Assembly (NCBI RefSeq): GCF_030818415.1
Contig: NZ_JAUTAE010000001.1
Location: forward strand, 3,188,001-3,252,000
Direction of reading: 5' to 3'
Source of the DNA: Sphingomonas sp. SORGH_AS_0950
GTDB taxonomy: Bacteria; Pseudomonadota; Alphaproteobacteria; Sphingomonadales; Sphingomonadaceae
Length of the DNA: 64,000 nt
This document shows positions 11,737 to 20,863 of this stretch, piece by piece; position 1 is the first letter of the stretch; the number at the start of each line of letters is the position of its first letter. The translations under genes were made by a program, and so were the position numbers. Under the pieces are notes generated by a model, which worked only from the letters and a program-made list of their open reading frames with translations, had not been told where the DNA came from and ran no database searches.

Positions 11737-12236
11737 TTTCTTCTGTCTCGGGGCGCGAGCGGGCCGGTGGGGCCATTGGCGTCGGCGGGAATGGTGCGGA
11801 TGGTCAGCGCCTCGGCGCGGCTGATCGCGCCGTCATGGTCGCGGTCGAAGCGCGAGAACAGGCGCGAGAAATGCGCCTGCAACTCGGGCAGGGTGATGCG
11901 GTTGTCATTGTCCTTGTCGACGTCGAACGGGCTGGGCAGCGCGTTGCGGTCGCCCAGCCAGCGTTCGGCCCAGTCGGCGAACTGGAGATAGCCGATCGAT
12001 CCCCGATGCGCGGTGTCGATGGCGTCATAGGATCGCTTGACCCCCGCCTCCATCTCCTCGCGCGTGGTCTTTCCGTCGCCGTCCGCGTCGAAGGCGGCGA
12101 TCATCATCGCCACCGGCTCGACCACCATCGTCGCCGGGGTCTGGGCGAAAGGCGCGGGGCGCGCGGTAACGGTCACCGTCTCGTTCGCCCCCGGCATCGG
12201 CGTCGCCGCCTGGAGCAGCAGCGCCAGCAGGATCAT
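11733..12236 (-). CDS. EF-hand calcium-binding exported protein
   Basis: The 167-residue protein has a short hydrophobic N-terminus ([10 protein letters not shown]) that looks like a signal peptide. Three EF-hand loops are visible: [24 protein letters not shown] and [12 protein letters not shown], each with the usual acidic positions. The start overlaps the queA stop (ATGA) and the stop overlaps the tgt start (ATGA), so this gene is translationally embedded between two queuosine genes. A longer frame upstream to 12593 lies inside queA and is rejected. The role is unknown; calcium sensing in the periplasm is inference. Confidence 0.88.
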   Translation of the reverse strand: MILLALLLQAATPMPGANETVTVTARPAPFAQTPATMVVEPVAMMIAAFDADGDGKTTREEMEAGVKRSYDAIDTAHRGSIGYLQFADWAERWLGDRNALPSPFDVDKDNDNRITLPELQAHFSRLFSRFDRDHDGAISRAEALTIRTIPADANGPTGPLAPRDRRK

Positions 12237-13270
12237 GCGCGCGGCCCCGGCAGCAACAGCGAGGCGTCGCCATAGGAATAGAAGCGATACGCCTGCGCGA
12301 TCGCATGGGCATAGGCCGCCTGCATCCGATCCAGCCCCATCAGCGCCGAGACCAGCATGAACAGGGTCGAGCGCGGCAGGTGGAAATTGGTCATCAGCCC
12401 GTCGATCCCGCGAAAGCGATAGCCCGGCGTGATGAAGATCGCGGTGTCGCCCTCGAACGGACGGATCACGCCGTCCTCTCCGGCCGCGCTCTCGATCAGC
12501 CGCAGCGAGGTGGTGCCGACCGCGATCACCCGGCCGCCGCGCGCCTTGACGGCGTTCAGCCGGTCGGCGGTGGCGGCGTCGATCCGCCCCCATTCGGCGT
12601 GCATCTTGTGATCAACCGTGTCGTCGGCCTTGACCGGCAGGAAGGTGCCCGCACCGACATGCAGCGTCAGCGTGGCATGCTCGATCCCTGCGGCCGCCAG
12701 CGATTCGAGCAGGCCGGGCGTGAAGTGCAGCGCCGCCGTGGGCGCGGCGACCGCCCCTGGCTCGTTGGCGAACATCGTCTGATAGTCGTCGGCGTCCTTC
12801 TCGGTCACGCCCCGCTTCTGCGCGATATAGGGGGGCAGCGGCATGGTGCCCGCCCGCTCCAGCAGCAGCTCGACCGGCTCGTCCCCGGCAAAGTCCAGCG
12901 CGAAGCTGCCGTCCTCGGCCCGGTCGCGCGCGGTCGCGCTGACGCCTGCGCCGAAGTCGATGACGTCGCCGTCGCGCAGCCGCTTGGCGTTGCGGATGAA
13001 GGCGCGCCAGCGCCGCGTCCCCTCGCGCTTGTGCAGCGTCGCGCCGATCTTCGCCTCGCCGCGTATCCCCTCCAGCTGAGCGGGAATGACGCGGGTGTCG
13101 TTGAAGACCAGCAGGTCGCCGGGGCGCAGCGCGGCGGGCAGGTCGCTCACCCGCTCGTCACGGGTGGCGTCGCCGTCGAGGACCAGCATCCGCGCCGAAT
13201 CGCGCGGGGATGCCGGATAAAGCGCGATCCGCTCGGGCGGCAGCGCGAAGTCGAAGAGATCTACGTTCAC
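12233..13270 (-). CDS. queA: S-adenosylmethionine:tRNA ribosyltransferase-isomerase
   Basis: This 345-residue protein matches QueA, which transfers the ribosyl part of AdoMet to preQ1-tRNA to give epoxyqueuosine. Typical segments are the N-terminal [48 protein letters not shown] and [17 protein letters not shown]. The start is GTG at 13270, overlapping the stop of the upstream PPIase gene (GTGA). The downstream EF-hand gene is also overlapped, so the four genes form one translationally coupled operon. Confidence 0.97.
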   Translation of the reverse strand: MNVDLFDFALPPERIALYPASPRDSARMLVLDGDATRDERVSDLPAALRPGDLLVFNDTRVIPAQLEGIRGEAKIGATLHKREGTRRWRAFIRNAKRLRDGDVIDFGAGVSATARDRAEDGSFALDFAGDEPVELLLERAGTMPLPPYIAQKRGVTEKDADDYQTMFANEPGAVAAPTAALHFTPGLLESLAAAGIEHATLTLHVGAGTFLPVKADDTVDHKMHAEWGRIDAATADRLNAVKARGGRVIAVGTTSLRLIESAAGEDGVIRPFEGDTAIFITPGYRFRGIDGLMTNFHLPRSTLFMLVSALMGLDRMQAAYAHAIAQAYRFYSYGDASLLLPGPRA

Positions 13271-14055
13271 TTGATGGCCGTTGCCGCCTTCTTGGCCGGG
13301 GCCGCCTTGGGGGCGGAACGACGGGCCGGAGCGGGCCGGGGCGCGGGTTTCGTCGCGGGGGCCGCGCCGGGCAGCGTCACCGGCGCGCCCAGGTTGGGGG
13401 CGGCGACGGGGGCGGGGACATAAGCCGGGGGATTGTCGGCCGCGACATAGGCATGGACGATCCGGCTGGGGTTCGCGGGCGGCTCACCCCGTTCGATCTT
13501 GTCGACATATTGCATGCCGTCGATCACCCGGCCGAACACCGTATACTTCTTGTCGAGCGAGAAGCGCGGCTGGAAGACGATGTAGAACTGGCTGTTGGCG
13601 CTGTTGGGATCGTCGGCGCGCGCGGCGGCGACCGATCCGCGGACATGCGGCAGATAGTTGAACTCGGCGGGCACGTTGGGCAGGTCCGACCCGCCGGTGC
13701 CGTCGCCCTTGGGATCGCCGCCCTGCGCCATGAAGCCGTCGATCACGCGGTGGAAGGTCAGCCCGTCATAGAAATGGCGACGGGTCAGCGTCTTGATCCG
13801 CTCGACCATCTTGGGGGCGACATCGGGACGCAGCCAGATCGTCACCCGGCCGCCGGTCGACAGGTCGAGCAGCCAGAGATTCTCCTTGTCGGTGACGGGC
13901 GGCGGGGCCGGGCGGCCGGTGACATTGTCCTCCAGCACCTGTGCCGCCTTGGCGGGGGTGGTGAATTTGGGCTGGGCCTGGGACCTGCTTTGGGCCTGTG
14001 CCGGAACGGCGATCAGGCTGGCCATCATCATGGCAAGAGCGGCGAGAACGCGCAT
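13267..14055 (-). CDS. Cyclophilin-type peptidyl-prolyl cis-trans isomerase, exported
   Basis: The 262-residue protein starts with a signal peptide ([22 protein letters not shown]). The cyclophilin core spans about residues 60-210, with [20 protein letters not shown], the SQFYIVF segment and a YTVFGRVI segment. The C-terminal 50 residues are Ala/Pro/Lys-rich, a common tail in sphingomonad cyclophilins. It should assist folding in the periplasm. The start is ATG at 14055; the frame runs open further upstream through a repeat element and is not used. It is first in the coupled PPIase-queA-EF-hand-tgt operon. Confidence 0.93.
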   Translation of the reverse strand: MRVLAALAMMMASLIAVPAQAQSRSQAQPKFTTPAKAAQVLEDNVTGRPAPPPVTDKENLWLLDLSTGGRVTIWLRPDVAPKMVERIKTLTRRHFYDGLTFHRVIDGFMAQGGDPKGDGTGGSDLPNVPAEFNYLPHVRGSVAAARADDPNSANSQFYIVFQPRFSLDKKYTVFGRVIDGMQYVDKIERGEPPANPSRIVHAYVAADNPPAYVPAPVAAPNLGAPVTLPGAAPATKPAPRPAPARRSAPKAAPAKKAATAIK

Positions 14056-14142
14056 CACATCTCTACGACAAGGAAAGGAATGGGGAGGCTGTAGAGCAAA
14101 TCGCCCCTTGCGCCAATCTGAACCTTTTCGAGGATCAACTCC

Positions 14143-14273
14143 TCTCCGGCACGGGGAGGGGGACCGTCGCGAAGCGATGGTGGAGGGGGTTTGCGGCAAA
14201 GGACGCCGGTTGCGGAGAGCCCCCTCCGTCAGCGCTGCGCCCTGCCACCTCCCCGTGCCGGGGAGGATCCTAA
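14143..14273. repeat. Long imperfect inverted-repeat element (REP/MITE-like)
   Basis: The arms CTCTCCGGCACGGGGAGG (from about 14142) and CCTCCCCGTGCCGGGGAGG (to 14273) are inverted copies. Between them GGTGGAGGGGGTTT and GCCCCCTCCGTC pair again, giving a large hairpin. The element fills the gap between coaD and the PPIase gene and overlaps the coaD stop by a few bases. Related GC-rich arms occur near 47450 and 60500-60690. Confidence 0.7.
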
Positions 14274-14773
14274 GATCCCTTGCGGCCGATCTTCTCGACC
14301 CGCGCGACGACATCCTCGCGCACCGCAGGGGTCACGAACTTGGCGATATTGCCGCCATAGAGCGCGATCTCCTTGACCAGGCGGCTGGCGATGGGTTGCA
14401 GCGCGACATCGGCCATCAGGAAGACGGTCTCGACGCGCGGATTGATCTGCTGGTTCATCCCCGCCATCTGGTACTCATATTCGAAATCGGCGACCGCGCG
14501 CAGGCCCCGGACGATGACCTTGGCGCCCTCGCGCTCGGCAAAGTCCATCAGCAGCGAATCGAAGGCGACGACATGGATCTCGCCCGCCACGCCGGCGACC
14601 TCGCGCCGGACCATCTCCATGCGCTCGTCCAGCGTGAACATGGGCGACTTGGACGGGTTGGTGGTGACGCCGATCACCAGCCGGTCGACCAGCTTCGCGC
14701 CGCGCCGGATGATGTCCATATGGCCCAGCGTGACGGGATCGAAGGTGCCGGGATAGACGCCGATCCGGGTCAT
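14270..14773 (-). CDS. coaD: Phosphopantetheine adenylyltransferase
   Basis: The 167-residue protein is full length for CoaD, which makes dephospho-CoA from 4'-phosphopantetheine and ATP. The nucleotidyltransferase motif GTFDPVTLGHMD is at residues 9-20, and the substrate loop IVRGLRAVADFEYE and a C-terminal SRLVKEIA stretch are present. The ATG overlaps the stop of ispA (ATGA), so translation is coupled. The C-terminus runs into the inverted-repeat element. Confidence 0.96.
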   Translation of the reverse strand: MTRIGVYPGTFDPVTLGHMDIIRRGAKLVDRLVIGVTTNPSKSPMFTLDERMEMVRREVAGVAGEIHVVAFDSLLMDFAEREGAKVIVRGLRAVADFEYEYQMAGMNQQINPRVETVFLMADVALQPIASRLVKEIALYGGNIAKFVTPAVREDVVARVEKIGRKGS

Positions 14774-15669
14774 CGGTCGCGCTCCACCACATAGGATGCG
14801 ATGGCGCGGAGCAGGTCGGCCTCGGGGCCGTAATCGCGCAGATGCGCGATCGCCTGGGCGACCAGCATCCGGCATTGTTCGCGCGCGCGCTCGACGCCGA
14901 GCAGGCTGAGGAAGGTGGCCTTGCCCGCCTCCTCGTCCTTGCGCAGCTTCTTGCCCGCCGCCGCCTCGTCCCCTTCGGCGTCGAGCAGGTCGTCGGCGAT
15001 CTGGAAGGCCAGACCCAGGTCGTGCGCATAGCCGCGCAGATGGATGCGGCCCTCGGGCGCGACGCGTCCCAGGATCGCGCCCGCCTCGACCGCGGCGCAG
15101 ATCAGCGCGCCGGTCTTCATCTGCTGGAGCCGGGTGACGGTGGCGAGGTCGAACACCTGCCGCTCGGCCTCCAGGTCCATCATCTGCCCGCCCGCCATGC
15201 CGCTGGGGCCCGAGGCGCGGGCGAGGTCGAGGATCAGCTCGGACCGGACGAAGGGATCGGCATGGGTCGACGGATCGGCCAGGATCTCGAAGGCCAGCGC
15301 GTGGAGGCAGTCGCCCGCCAGGATCGCCGTCGCCTCGTCGAATGCCTTGTGGACGGTCGGCTTGCCGCGCCGCAGGTCGTCATCGTCCATCGCAGGCAGA
15401 TCGTCATGGATCAGCGAATAGACATGGATCGCCTCCAGCGCGGTCGCGACCCAGCCCGCACAGTCGCGGTCCACGTCGAACAGATGCGCGGTGGCGAAGA
15501 CGAGAAGCGGGCGCAGCCGCTTGCCCCCGCCGATCGCGGCATGGCGCATCGCGGCATAGAGCGAGGCGCGGGGATCGCCCGGATCGGCCAGCACCTGCGC
15601 GAAGCGGCGGTCGATATCCTCGGCGACCTCGGCCAGCGCGCCCGACAGGGTCGTGGCGGTCAGCGTCAC
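14770..15669 (-). CDS. ispA: Polyprenyl (farnesyl/geranyl) diphosphate synthase
   Basis: The 299-residue class I prenyltransferase has the first aspartate-rich motif DDLPAMDDDD and the second, QIADDLLDAEGD. GGKRLRPLL is the IPP-binding region. These fit farnesyl diphosphate synthase, which supplies C15 for quinones, carotenoids and undecaprenyl carriers. I place the start at GTG 15669, three bases past the xseB stop; a TTG at 15675 overlapping that stop is also possible. The order xseB-ispA is common in Proteobacteria; coaD follows with an ATGA overlap. Confidence 0.93.
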   Translation of the reverse strand: MTLTATTLSGALAEVAEDIDRRFAQVLADPGDPRASLYAAMRHAAIGGGKRLRPLLVFATAHLFDVDRDCAGWVATALEAIHVYSLIHDDLPAMDDDDLRRGKPTVHKAFDEATAILAGDCLHALAFEILADPSTHADPFVRSELILDLARASGPSGMAGGQMMDLEAERQVFDLATVTRLQQMKTGALICAAVEAGAILGRVAPEGRIHLRGYAHDLGLAFQIADDLLDAEGDEAAAGKKLRKDEEAGKATFLSLLGVERAREQCRMLVAQAIAHLRDYGPEADLLRAIASYVVERDR

Positions 15670-15671
15670 GT

Positions 15672-15911
15672 TCAACCCGCCTGGAACGGGCGGGTGCCCG
15701 CGGCCTTGCCTTCGGCGTCGAGGCGGATCGCCTCGATCCGGGCCTGGGCGGCGTCGAGCCGCTCGGCGCAACGCTGACGCAGACGGTCGCCGCGCTCATA
15801 GAGGCGGATCGATTCGTCGAGCGTCGCTTCGCCGCTTTCCAGTCGGCCGACGATCCTCTCCAGTTCCTTGAGGGCGTCCTCGAACGTCAGTTCTTCGATG
15901 GGCGTATCCAT
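15672..15911 (-). CDS. xseB: Exodeoxyribonuclease VII small subunit
   Basis: The 79-residue protein matches XseB. Its core FEDALKELERIVGRLESGE is followed by LDESIRLYERGDRLRQRC and a short tail. It partners XseA (not in this window) in a complex that degrades single-stranded DNA. The ATG at 15911 gives the usual start MDTPIEELTF; an in-frame GTG at 15929 is less likely. It is first in the xseB-ispA-coaD operon. Confidence 0.94.
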   Translation of the reverse strand: MDTPIEELTFEDALKELERIVGRLESGEATLDESIRLYERGDRLRQRCAERLDAAQARIEAIRLDAEGKAAGTRPFQAG

Positions 15912-15980
15912 GATGTCGCTATGCGGCACGCATCCGGCGCGCGCAAGGATGCTTGATCCATCCTTATGCCGCGCCTGTCC

Positions 15981-16157
15981 CTATCGGAGTCGGTCGACCG
16001 TCCAGGTGTAGAGGAACGAGACGCTGAGCAGCCCCAGATCGACCGCCGCCTGCACCCGGCGCGGCGACCGGTCGGTGAGGTCATGGGTGATGAGGCGGAT
16101 ATCGGCGGTCGGATGGCGATAGGCGAGCGCGACCAGCGCCAGCACCGCCATTGCCAT
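15981..16157 (-). CDS. Small membrane protein, unknown
   Basis: The 58-residue protein has one N-terminal hydrophobic segment (MAMAVLALVALAY) and a second weaker one near the C-terminus. The ATG overlaps the stop of the diguanylate cyclase gene (TGATG), so it is probably translated by coupling and belongs to that transcript. Homology is unknown to me. Overlap geometry, not family recognition, is the main support. Confidence 0.55.
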   Translation of the reverse strand: MAMAVLALVALAYRHPTADIRLITHDLTDRSPRRVQAAVDLGLLSVSFLYTWTVDRLR

Positions 16158-17956
16158 CACGATCCGCCGTTCGCGCACGCCCCCGTCTCCCCGCGCGCCG
16201 GTCTAGGCCGTGTCCGGACGAGCGGCAAGGGGGCTGCGGGGCGGCTTTCCGCCATCCCGCCGGTCATCGGGAGGGAGCGGCCCCGGCACGCCCGGTCGCG
16301 CCCGCAATTCTTGGCGGCGTAGAGCGCCTGATCCGCCTCGCGGTAGATCGCCCTCCAGTCCGTCTCGTCCAGCATCGGGCCGGTGCACAGCCCCAGGCTG
16401 GCGGTGACCTTCAGCCCCGAGGGATAGGCGACCTCGCGCAGCCGGGCGAGCAGCAGGTCGATGTCCGGCCCGCGCGCGGCGTCGGTCAGCAGCGCGAACT
16501 CCTCGCCGCCGATCCGGGCGATCAGCGTGTCGGGGCCGACGAGATCGGCCAGCGCATGCGCAAAGCCGCGGAGAACCTCGTCGCCGCCGTCATGGCCCAG
16601 CTGATCGTTGATCCGCTTGAAATGATCGATATCGACCAGGATCAGCGTCTGCGGCCCGCTGCGCCCGATGGCCTGGTCGAGAAAGGCGCGGCGGTTGAAC
16701 AGCCCGGTCAGCGAATCGGTATCCGCCAGCCGCCGGGCGACCCGCTCGTCGGCGCGCGCCAGATCGCGGTCGCGGCTGAGCAGATAGATGCGATAGGCGA
16801 CGCCCAGGCTGGCGATCAGCGCCTCGGCCCCCATCGACAGCACCGTCGATTGGTCGATCCATGGTCGCCAGGCGATCAGATGCGCGGCGTGGAGCAGCCG
16901 GAACATGGCCAGAATGATCGGCGCCCCCCATGCGAAGGCGAAGGCCCAGAGGAAATTGCTCCGTCGCCGCCAGGCCTGGACCAGCACCGCGATCAGGAAG
17001 AACAGCAGGATGAGGAAGCCGAAGACCACGGCCTGGTCGAGCGGCAGGATCCAGCGCGGCGCGAGCAGCGCGAAGGCGACGTTGGGGATGGCGATCAGCA
17101 CAAACGACACGATCGCCAACCGGTCCAGCCAGCCCTCGAACACCTTCCGCTCGAAGAAGTGGCGCGCGAAGATGACCAGGGTCAGCGCGACCCCGCCCAG
17201 CATGATGGCATTCCATCGGTGCCGCTCGTTATTGTCCAGCCAGGGCAGCCACTGGCCGATCAGCCCCGACGATGCCAGCGCATAGCCGGTGATGAAGAAC
17301 AGCAACAGGCAATAGACGGGTTGGAGCGGTTGGCGCAGCGCGGGCCAGAGCGCGAGATTATAGACCGCCAGTCCGATCACCATTCCCATGATCAGGCCAT
17401 AGATCAGCCCCAGCGAGGATTCGGTCGCCAGCATGTCGCCATGACGGCCCAGGCGCGCGCCGCGCACGACGCCGCGCATGTTCGCCGCGCCATGCGCCTC
17501 CCACAGGATGCGGACCGGCCGGGCCCCCTCGCGCGGCAGGGGTACGCCGATCATCGCGCCCAGCAGCAGATAGGGAGAGGTGGTCGCGCTGGTATAGGCG
17601 ACCCGGCGCATCTGGCCGTCGGCATAGAGGATATGCAGGGTCGTTGCGTCCTGCCAGGTGCTGGCGAAGCGGACCGCCAGCCGATCGCGCGGATCGCCGG
17701 CAATCACCGGCAGCGGCTGGGAGAGCACCCAATAGTCGCCGACACCATAGGAGGACTGGTCGCTCCGGCAGTCGAAACGCTGCGGGGCCGCCAGCATCGC
17801 CTGCGGCGTATCGCCGGGGTGGATGGGCCGGATACAGGTGGTCAGCGGTTGGCCGACCTGCGCCTGCGCGGCAGACAATGGCACAAGGCCCAGCATGATC
17901 GCCAGAATCAGCGTGCCAATCCTGGTCAGCCATCCACCACCCATGGCGTGGACCAT
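16157..17956 (-). CDS. Membrane diguanylate cyclase (7TM-DISM-like sensor + GGDEF)
   Basis: The 599-residue protein has a signal peptide and a periplasmic domain (about 30-185). A block of seven or so membrane segments (about 185-400) of the 7TMR-DISM kind comes next, then a cytoplasmic GGDEF domain (about 420-570). The active-site signature reads RIGGEEFALL, a functional GGEEF form, and DSLTGLFNRRAF and DIDHFKRINDQLGHDGGDEVL are intact. It should make cyclic di-GMP in response to an envelope or carbohydrate signal. No RxxD inhibitory site is evident. The ATG at 17956 is the frame's first; MGGGW a few codons in is an alternative. Confidence 0.9.
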   Translation of the reverse strand: MVHAMGGGWLTRIGTLILAIMLGLVPLSAAQAQVGQPLTTCIRPIHPGDTPQAMLAAPQRFDCRSDQSSYGVGDYWVLSQPLPVIAGDPRDRLAVRFASTWQDATTLHILYADGQMRRVAYTSATTSPYLLLGAMIGVPLPREGARPVRILWEAHGAANMRGVVRGARLGRHGDMLATESSLGLIYGLIMGMVIGLAVYNLALWPALRQPLQPVYCLLLFFITGYALASSGLIGQWLPWLDNNERHRWNAIMLGGVALTLVIFARHFFERKVFEGWLDRLAIVSFVLIAIPNVAFALLAPRWILPLDQAVVFGFLILLFFLIAVLVQAWRRRSNFLWAFAFAWGAPIILAMFRLLHAAHLIAWRPWIDQSTVLSMGAEALIASLGVAYRIYLLSRDRDLARADERVARRLADTDSLTGLFNRRAFLDQAIGRSGPQTLILVDIDHFKRINDQLGHDGGDEVLRGFAHALADLVGPDTLIARIGGEEFALLTDAARGPDIDLLLARLREVAYPSGLKVTASLGLCTGPMLDETDWRAIYREADQALYAAKNCGRDRACRGRSLPMTGGMAESRPAAPLPLVRTRPRPARGETGACANGGS

Positions 17957-18053
17957 ATCATGGCGTGGTTAAATTTGGCTTAAATTTTATGGGTGTGTGG
18001 TTAACGGCTTGATTTGGGAAAACCGCCGCATCGGCCCCTTGCACGGCCGCCCG

Positions 18054-18082
18054 AAAAAGGGCCGGGTGATGCCACCCGGCCC
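18054..18082 (-). terminator. Rho-independent terminator of clpA
   Basis: Read on the minus strand, GGGCCGGGTG, a four-base loop and CACCCGGCCC form a perfect 10-bp stem followed by TTTTT. It lies just past the clpA stop. Confidence 0.85.
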
Positions 18083-18096
18083 GATCATGTCGCCAA

Positions 18097-20415
18097 TTAG
18101 CCTGCGTCGACTTCCGCTGGCTTGCCGCCCTTCTTGCGCGGCTTCTTCGGCGCAGCGGGTTCGATCGCGAAGGACAGCGCGCCGTCCTTCATCCTCACCG
18201 TCACCTCACCGCCATGGACCAGCTTGCCGAACAGCAGTTCCTCGGCCAGTGGCTGCTTGATCTTCTCCTGGATCAAACGGCCCATCGGACGCGCGCCGTA
18301 CAGGCGGTCATAGCCCTTTTCGGTGAGCCAGCTCTTCGCCGCTTCGTCCAGGCTGATATGGACGTGACGATCGGCCAGCTGGAGTTCGAGCTGGAGGATG
18401 AACTTGTCCACCACCCGCGCGACGACTTCCGGCGGCAGGTAACCGAAGGGCACGATCGCATCGAGGCGGTTGCGGAACTCGGGCGAGAACATCTTCTGCA
18501 CCGCCTGCTCGTCCTCGCCCTCGCGGGTGAGGTTGCCGAACCCGACCGTCTCGCGCGCCATGTCGGCGGCGCCCGCATTGGTCGTCATGATGATGATCGT
18601 GTTGCGGAAATCGACCGTCTTGCCGTGGTGATCGGTCAGCTTCCCATTGTCCATCACCTGCAACAGGATGTTGAACAGATCGGGATGCGCCTTCTCGATC
18701 TCGTCGAGCAGCAGCACCGAATGCGGATTCTGGTCGACCGCATCGGTCAGCAGGCCGCCCTGGTCGTATCCGACATAGCCCGGAGGGGCACCGATCAGAC
18801 GGCTGACCGAGTGACGCTCCATATATTCGGACATGTCGAACCGCTGGAGCGGAATGCCCAGGATCGTCGCCAGCTGGCGCGCCACTTCCGTCTTGCCGAC
18901 GCCAGTGGGGCCGGTGAACAGATAGTTGCCGATCGGCTTGTCGGGATCGCGCAGGCCCGCCCGGCTGAGCTTGATCGCCGAGGACAGATTCTCGATCGCC
19001 GCATTCTGGCCGAACACCACGCGCTTGAGATCGGTCTCCAGCGTCTCCAGCTGCTGGCGGTCGTCGGTCGACACGCTTTTCGGCGGGATGCGCGCCATGG
19101 TGGCGATCACGGCCTCGATCTCCTTGGGCGTGATCGTCTTCTTGCGCTTGCTGACCGGCACCAGCATCTGCATCGCGCCGACCTCGTCGATCACGTCGAT
19201 CGCCTTGTCGGGCAGCTTGCGGTCGTTGATGTAGCGCGCCGACAGCTCGACCGCCGACTTGATCGCATCGGGCGTATACTTGACCTGATGATGATCCTCG
19301 AACGCTGAGCGCAGGCCCGCCAGGATCTTGATCGTGTCCTCGATCGTCGGCTCGTTCACGTCGATTTTCTGGAACCGGCGCAGCAGCGCGCGGTCCTTTT
19401 CGAAGTGGTTGCGGAACTCCTTGTAGGTGGTCGAGCCGATGCAGCGGATCGTACCGCCCGACAGCGCGGGCTTGAGCAGGTTCGACGCATCCATCGCCCC
19501 GCCGCTGGTCGCGCCCGCGCCGATGACGGTGTGGATCTCGTCGATGAAGAGCACCGCGTGCGGCAGCTTCTCCAGTTCGTTGACGACCGCCTTCAGCCGC
19601 TCCTCGAAGTCGCCGCGATAGCGCGTGCCCGCGAGCAGCGCGCCCATGTCAAGCGAATAGATGACGGCGTTCAGCAGCACCTCGGGCACATTGCCCTCGA
19701 TGATCTTGCGCGCCAGCCCTTCCGCGATGGCGGTCTTGCCGACGCCGGGATCGCCCACATAGAGCGGGTTGTTCTTCGACCGGCGGCACAGGATCTGGAC
19801 GGTGCGGTCCACTTCGGGCCCGCGCCCGATCAGCGGATCGACCTTGCCCAGCTTGGCCTTTTCGTTGAGGTCGACGGTGAACTGCTTGAGCGCGCTTTCC
19901 CCCTTGCCCTTTTCGGCGGGCTTGGCGGGCTTTTCCTCCTCGACGCCCTTGGGCGGGGTCGACTCGCTGGCGGCACCACCCTTGCCGACGCCGTGGCTGA
20001 TGAAGCTGACCGCGTCCAGGCGGCTCATATCCTGCTGCTGGAGGAAATAGACGGCATAGGATTCGCGTTCGGAGAACAAGGCGACCAGCACGTTCGCGCC
20101 GGTCACCTCGTCGCGGCCCGAGGACTGGACGTGCAGGATCGCGCGCTGGACGACGCGCTGGAACCCGCTGGTGGGGGAGGGGTCGGTCGCCGCCTCGACC
20201 TTCAGCGCGTCGAGTTCGGTGTCGAGATACTGGGCGACCGTCGCCTTCAGCTCGCCCAGGTCGACATGGCATGCTTCCATCACCTTGGAGGCATGGTCGT
20301 CGTCGATCAGCGCGAGGAGGAGGTGCTCCAGCGTGGCATATTCGTGGCGCCGCACGGTCGCGGCTTCCAGCGCCTTGTGAAGCGTGGTCTCGAGCGCGGG
20401 GGCGAAAGATGGCAT
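18097..20415 (-). CDS. clpA: ATP-dependent Clp protease ATP-binding subunit ClpA
   Basis: The 772-residue AAA+ unfoldase matches ClpA, which feeds substrates to ClpP. The Clp N-domain occupies about residues 1-145 (starting MPSFAPALETTLHKAL), followed by a charged linker. AAA module 1 has Walker A GDPGVGKTAIAEG and LFIDEIHT. AAA module 2 has GPTGVGKTEVARQLA and VLLLDEIEKAHPD. The C-terminal tail is Lys-rich. clpS, which often lies just upstream, is not adjacent here. A strong terminator follows. Confidence 0.95.
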   Translation of the reverse strand: MPSFAPALETTLHKALEAATVRRHEYATLEHLLLALIDDDHASKVMEACHVDLGELKATVAQYLDTELDALKVEAATDPSPTSGFQRVVQRAILHVQSSGRDEVTGANVLVALFSERESYAVYFLQQQDMSRLDAVSFISHGVGKGGAASESTPPKGVEEEKPAKPAEKGKGESALKQFTVDLNEKAKLGKVDPLIGRGPEVDRTVQILCRRSKNNPLYVGDPGVGKTAIAEGLARKIIEGNVPEVLLNAVIYSLDMGALLAGTRYRGDFEERLKAVVNELEKLPHAVLFIDEIHTVIGAGATSGGAMDASNLLKPALSGGTIRCIGSTTYKEFRNHFEKDRALLRRFQKIDVNEPTIEDTIKILAGLRSAFEDHHQVKYTPDAIKSAVELSARYINDRKLPDKAIDVIDEVGAMQMLVPVSKRKKTITPKEIEAVIATMARIPPKSVSTDDRQQLETLETDLKRVVFGQNAAIENLSSAIKLSRAGLRDPDKPIGNYLFTGPTGVGKTEVARQLATILGIPLQRFDMSEYMERHSVSRLIGAPPGYVGYDQGGLLTDAVDQNPHSVLLLDEIEKAHPDLFNILLQVMDNGKLTDHHGKTVDFRNTIIIMTTNAGAADMARETVGFGNLTREGEDEQAVQKMFSPEFRNRLDAIVPFGYLPPEVVARVVDKFILQLELQLADRHVHISLDEAAKSWLTEKGYDRLYGARPMGRLIQEKIKQPLAEELLFGKLVHGGEVTVRMKDGALSFAIEPAAPKKPRKKGGKPAEVDAG

Positions 20416-20587
20416 CTACGATACTCCTTCCGAAGCGCCATGGACTGACGCCTCGTTTCGACCAATGTCGGGATGGTTCGCCCCGGCATCAAGCGGGTGT
20501 AACGCGCGGCGGCTGAACAAAGCGTATCGCGCGAACGAAAATATGGGACCGCCTCGGAGCGTGCGCGCCGGGTGGGGGCCCCCTGCG

Positions 20588-20782
20588 TCACCGCTTGAAC
20601 AGCGCGTCAGCGCTGGCGCGGTGGATCGCGGCGCGGTCGATGTGGCGGCGGGTCCGGTCGATCTCCTGCTCCAGCACGGCGATCCGCGTCTCCAGCTCGG
20701 CGAGCGAGAGCGGGTCGAGATCGGTCCGGACCAGCATGGTCAGGCTGTCGGGAATGCGGATCGGGGAGTCGTCCTGTTCCAT
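20588..20782 (-). CDS. DUF1192 family protein
   Basis: The 64-residue protein matches the small DUF1192 family of Alphaproteobacteria. It has an acidic start, then LDPLSLAELETRIAVLEQEIDRTRRHI (a short coiled coil), ending in the conserved HRASADALFKR. The start is ATG at 20782; the much longer open frame on this strand up to 23587 is antisense to three real genes. It is divergent from the quinone oxidoreductase gene across 81 bases, a familiar alphaproteobacterial pairing. Function unknown. Confidence 0.85.
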   Translation of the reverse strand: MEQDDSPIRIPDSLTMLVRTDLDPLSLAELETRIAVLEQEIDRTRRHIDRAAIHRASADALFKR

Positions 20783-20863
20783 ATCGGGATGCAGCGTTGA
20801 CCCGGTCGTCGCCGATGTCAATAACGGGGCGACATGGCGACGTTCACGAAGGGGCGGTAATCG

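Noticed and set aside
16151..17983. 610-aa open frame on the plus strand
   Set aside because: It is antisense to the diguanylate cyclase gene, whose GGEEF and membrane segments are unmistakable.
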